Source: Saccharomonospora piscinae (lineage in GTDB: Bacteria > Actinomycetota > Actinomycetes > Mycobacteriales > Pseudonocardiaceae). From it: 64,000 nt of DNA. Made by a program: the position numbers and the translations under genes. The DNA is taken from the NCBI RefSeq assembly GCF_005862235.1, contig NZ_VCEK01000006.1:62001-126000 (forward strand), written 5' to 3'. Below, piece after piece: positions 61,675 through 64,000 of the stretch (position 1 is the first letter of the stretch; every line of letters starts with the position of its first letter). The notes under the pieces were generated by a model. The model did no database searches and had not been told where the DNA came from. It worked only from the letters and a program-made list of their open reading frames with translations.

Positions 61675-62751
61675 GTGAAGAGGACGCGCACGACCCTGGC
61701 CGACGGTCGCGATCTGCTCTACTTCGCCGCCGACGACGAGCCCACACCCCCGGCGCCGCCCGACCTCCGCGACCTACCCCCCGTCAGCACGGCGTCGCAG
61801 CTGCGCTGGGACCCGCTGCTCGACGAGTGGGTCATGATGGCCTCGCACCGACAGCACCGGACGTTCATGCCCGCGCGCGACGAGTGCCCGCTCTGCCCCT
61901 CCCGGCAGGGCAGGCGGACCGAGATCCCCGCTGCCGACTACACCGTCGCGATCTTCGAGAACCGCTTCCCGAGCCTGTCCACCGAAGCCCACCCCGACAC
62001 CGGGGACGTGGCGCACCCGCTGGTGGACGTGCGCCCCGGCTACGGCCGCTGCGAGGTGGTGTGCTTCACCAGCGACCACAACGCGCGGTTCGCCGACCTC
62101 GACCCTCGGCAGGCGCGCCTCGTCGTCGACGCATGGGCGGACCGCACCACTGAACTGTCCTCACTGGACGGAGTCGAGCAGGTTTTCTGCTTCGAGAGCC
62201 GGGGCCGCGAAATCGGCGTCACGCTGTCGCACCCCCACGGCCAGATCTACGCCTACCCGTTCGTGACTCCCCGGACCCGGCGGATGCTGGAGGTCGCCCG
62301 GCGCCACCGCGAGCGCACCGGCCGCGACCTGCACAGCGACGTCGTGGCCGCCGAACGCGCGGGGTCGCGGGTCCTCGCCGAAACCGCACACTGGGTCGCG
62401 TTCGTCCCCGCCGCCGCGCGATGGCCGGTGGAGGTCCACCTGTATCCGCTGCGCCGGGTCGGCACCATCCCCGAACTCACCGGCGAGGAACGGGACGACT
62501 TCGCCCGGCTCTACCTCGACGTGCTGCGCCGGTTCGACCGCCTGTACGACGCCCCGCTGCCCTACATCTCGGCGTGGCACCAGGCGCCGGTCACCGACGA
62601 CGAGGACCTGAGCCGGCTGCACCTGCAACTGTTCTCGGTGCGCCGCTCCGCGGACAAGCTGAAATACCTGGCCGGGTCCGAGTCCGGCATGAACGCCTTC
62701 ATCACCGACGTGCTGCCCGAAGACGTCGCACGCAGGCTCCGGGAGGTGTAG
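61675..62751 (+). CDS. galT: Galactose-1-phosphate uridylyltransferase
   Basis: GalT exchanges UMP between UDP-glucose and galactose 1-phosphate, the second Leloir step. The 358-residue HIT-superfamily enzyme has the Zn/substrate segment ECPLCPSRQG near residue 72, FENRFPSLS, ESRGREIGVTLSHPHGQIYA with the nucleophile His188 (HPHGQ), and EVHLYPLRRVG. GTG at 61675 is the start, with GGAG upstream; the length is normal. It is followed 106 bases later by a sodium:solute symporter gene on the same strand, and galK lies about 6 kb upstream. Confidence 0.95.
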   Translation: MKRTRTTLADGRDLLYFAADDEPTPPAPPDLRDLPPVSTASQLRWDPLLDEWVMMASHRQHRTFMPARDECPLCPSRQGRRTEIPAADYTVAIFENRFPSLSTEAHPDTGDVAHPLVDVRPGYGRCEVVCFTSDHNARFADLDPRQARLVVDAWADRTTELSSLDGVEQVFCFESRGREIGVTLSHPHGQIYAYPFVTPRTRRMLEVARRHRERTGRDLHSDVVAAERAGSRVLAETAHWVAFVPAAARWPVEVHLYPLRRVGTIPELTGEERDDFARLYLDVLRRFDRLYDAPLPYISAWHQAPVTDDEDLSRLHLQLFSVRRSADKLKYLAGSESGMNAFITDVLPEDVARRLREV

Positions 62752-62857
62752 CCATCGGCCGACGAGCATGAAACTCCCCGTACGCGGCGGCGACGGCGCC
62801 CCGCGTAGTGGTCCCCGACGAAATTCCGTGCCTACTCGTTGACACCGGAGGTGGGCC

Positions 62858-64000
62858 GTGCACGTCCTCGCTGAAGCGGACCTGCGGCTAGATGCCAACG
62901 CGATCGACTACCTGTTGCTCGCATTCTATTTCGTACTCGTACTCGGTATCGGCTATCTGGCCCGCAGGCAGGTGTCGACGAGTCTCGACTTCTTCCTGTC
63001 CGGCCGGTCGCTGCCCGCCTGGGTGACCGGACTCGCCTTCGTGGCCGCCAATCTCGGCGCCATCGAGGTCATGGGCATGTCCGCCAACGGCGCCCAGTAC
63101 GGGATGCCGACCGCGCACTACTTCTGGATCGGCGCGGTCCCGGCCATGCTCTTCCTCGGCATCGTGATGATGCCGTTCTACTACGGTTCCAAGGTGCGCA
63201 GCGTGCCCGAGTTCATGCTGCGCCGCTTCGGCAAACCCGCGCACCTGGTCAACGGGATCAGCTTCGCGGCGGCGCAGATCCTCATCGCCGGGGCAAACCT
63301 GTTCCTGCTCGCCACCGTGGTGAACCTGCTGCTCGGCTGGCCGATCTGGGTCTCGGTGATCCTCGCGGCCGTCATCGTGCTGGTCTACACCGCACTCGGC
63401 GGGCTGTCGGCCGCCATCTACAACGAGGTGCTCCAGTTCTTCGTCATCGTGGCCGCACTGCTGCCCCTGACCATCGTCGGGCTCGCCGAGGTCGGCGGCT
63501 GGCAGGGCCTCGTCGACCGCGTGTCGGGCGGCCCTGGTGGCGCCGAGCAGTTGGAGACCTGGCCCGGCAACCAGCTCACCGGCTTCGGCGACAACTTCCT
63601 CTCGGTGCTCGGCCTCGTGTTCGGTCTCGGCTTCGTGCTGTCCTTCGGGTACTGGACGACCAACTTCGTCGAGGTTCAGCGCGCGATGGCGTCGAAGAGC
63701 ATGTCGGCCGCGCGCCGCACCCCGATCATCGGGGCGTTTCCCAAGATGCTGGTGCCGTTCATCGTGATCATTCCCGGCATGATCGCGGGCGTCACGGTCA
63801 CCGAACTGGCCGGGGAGAACAAGGAAGCGCTGCTGGCCGGTGAGGCCGCGCCCAGCGGAGCCACCTTCAACGACGCGTTGCTGCTGCTCATGCGCGACCT
63901 GCTGCCCAACGGCATCCTGGGGATCGCGATCGCCGGTCTGCTGGCGTCGTTCATGGCGGGCATGGCGGCCAACCTCAGCTCGTTCAACACGGTGTTCACC
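62858..64000 (+). CDS. Sodium:solute symporter (3' end outside window)
   Basis: The 381 visible codons encode a sodium:solute symporter (SSS/SGLT family) with at least ten hydrophobic helices. Family marks are DFFLSGRSLPAWVTGLAFVA (TM2 substrate region), SANGAQYGMPTAHYFWIGA, the conserved VYTALGGLSAAIYNEVLQFF, and GYWTTNFVEVQRAMASKSMS. A sugar or myo-inositol substrate fits the family and the location behind galT; galactose uptake is inferred. GTG at 62858 has GGAGG six bases before it. The frame stays open to the last base of the window. Confidence 0.92.
   Translation, partial: MHVLAEADLRLDANAIDYLLLAFYFVLVLGIGYLARRQVSTSLDFFLSGRSLPAWVTGLAFVAANLGAIEVMGMSANGAQYGMPTAHYFWIGAVPAMLFLGIVMMPFYYGSKVRSVPEFMLRRFGKPAHLVNGISFAAAQILIAGANLFLLATVVNLLLGWPIWVSVILAAVIVLVYTALGGLSAAIYNEVLQFFVIVAALLPLTIVGLAEVGGWQGLVDRVSGGPGGAEQLETWPGNQLTGFGDNFLSVLGLVFGLGFVLSFGYWTTNFVEVQRAMASKSMSAARRTPIIGAFPKMLVPFIVIIPGMIAGVTVTELAGENKEALLAGEAAPSGATFNDALLLLMRDLLPNGILGIAIAGLLASFMAGMAANLSSFNTVFT

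Overview
The window is very GC-rich bacterial chromosome with mostly GTG or ATG starts, dense short-gap operons and almost no A/T-rich intergenic DNA. The gene content points to a filamentous actinomycete, most likely of the Pseudonocardiaceae (Saccharomonospora, Amycolatopsis or Prauserella type). The evidence is the very long Pro/Gln/Gly-rich N-terminus of IF-2, a DUF4439 ferritin-like lipoprotein beside rimP, a DUF6292 protein, a class F sortase with a DUF4397 protein, and stand-alone LigC and LigD-polymerase genes. The genus cannot be fixed from the sequence alone. I saw no tRNA, rRNA, CRISPR array, prophage or complete insertion sequence.

Layout. 1-6.4 kb: the 3' end of an RNA methyltransferase gene, then the conserved translation/transcription operon rimP-nusA-ylxR-infB-ylxP-rbfA on the minus strand. 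6.4-16 kb: envelope genes, namely the DUF4439 lipoprotein, a membrane-anchored protein, a class V aminotransferase, two PH-domain membrane proteins, a CapA lipoprotein, a module of ECF sigma factor, DUF4397 surface protein and class F sortase, and an MBL-fold hydrolase. 16-23 kb: regulators (AraC, MocR, GlxA-like, a group 2 sigma factor) mixed with small redox enzymes. 23-28 kb: a DNA-repair pair (ATP-dependent ligase and primase-polymerase), a ChaB-like protein, a tyrosine phosphatase and a DUF4429 protein. 28-36.5 kb: gamma-glutamyltransferase, a TAXI-TRAP transporter operon and a secreted amidase. 36.5-44.2 kb: two MarR-controlled divergent loci (EamA exporter, epoxide hydrolase), an NSS-family amino-acid transporter with its 41-residue MetS-like subunit, and an FAD oxidoreductase. 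44.2-48.4 kb: a PhoD-like phosphatase, a DUF6292 protein and a secreted SGNH esterase. 48.4-53.4 kb: a compact three-gene module of a WD40-KAP P-loop NTPase, an exported solute-binding/VWA protein and a small membrane protein. 53.5-64 kb: a galactose locus with a DeoR regulator, galK, a 995-residue secreted multidomain protein, a secreted GH2 enzyme, galT and a sodium:solute symporter that runs off the end.

The galactose locus reads as a scavenging pathway. The secreted enzymes would release or modify galactosides outside the cell, the symporter would import sugar, and galK and galT would feed the Leloir pathway under the DeoR repressor. The three-gene KAP/VWA module is the least explained part of the window. 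It joins a cytoplasmic sensor-NTPase to an extracellular ligand/adhesion protein and is the best candidate for an undescribed system.

Between genes there are three repeat families that look dispersed: a 21-bp-period repeat with core TGCGGACACGGC (two arrays, one containing both orientations), a 30-bp-period repeat ending in a hairpin, and a 167-bp imperfect palindrome with 19-bp terminal inverted repeats. Several strong hairpin terminators and two very clear MarR-type operators are also visible.
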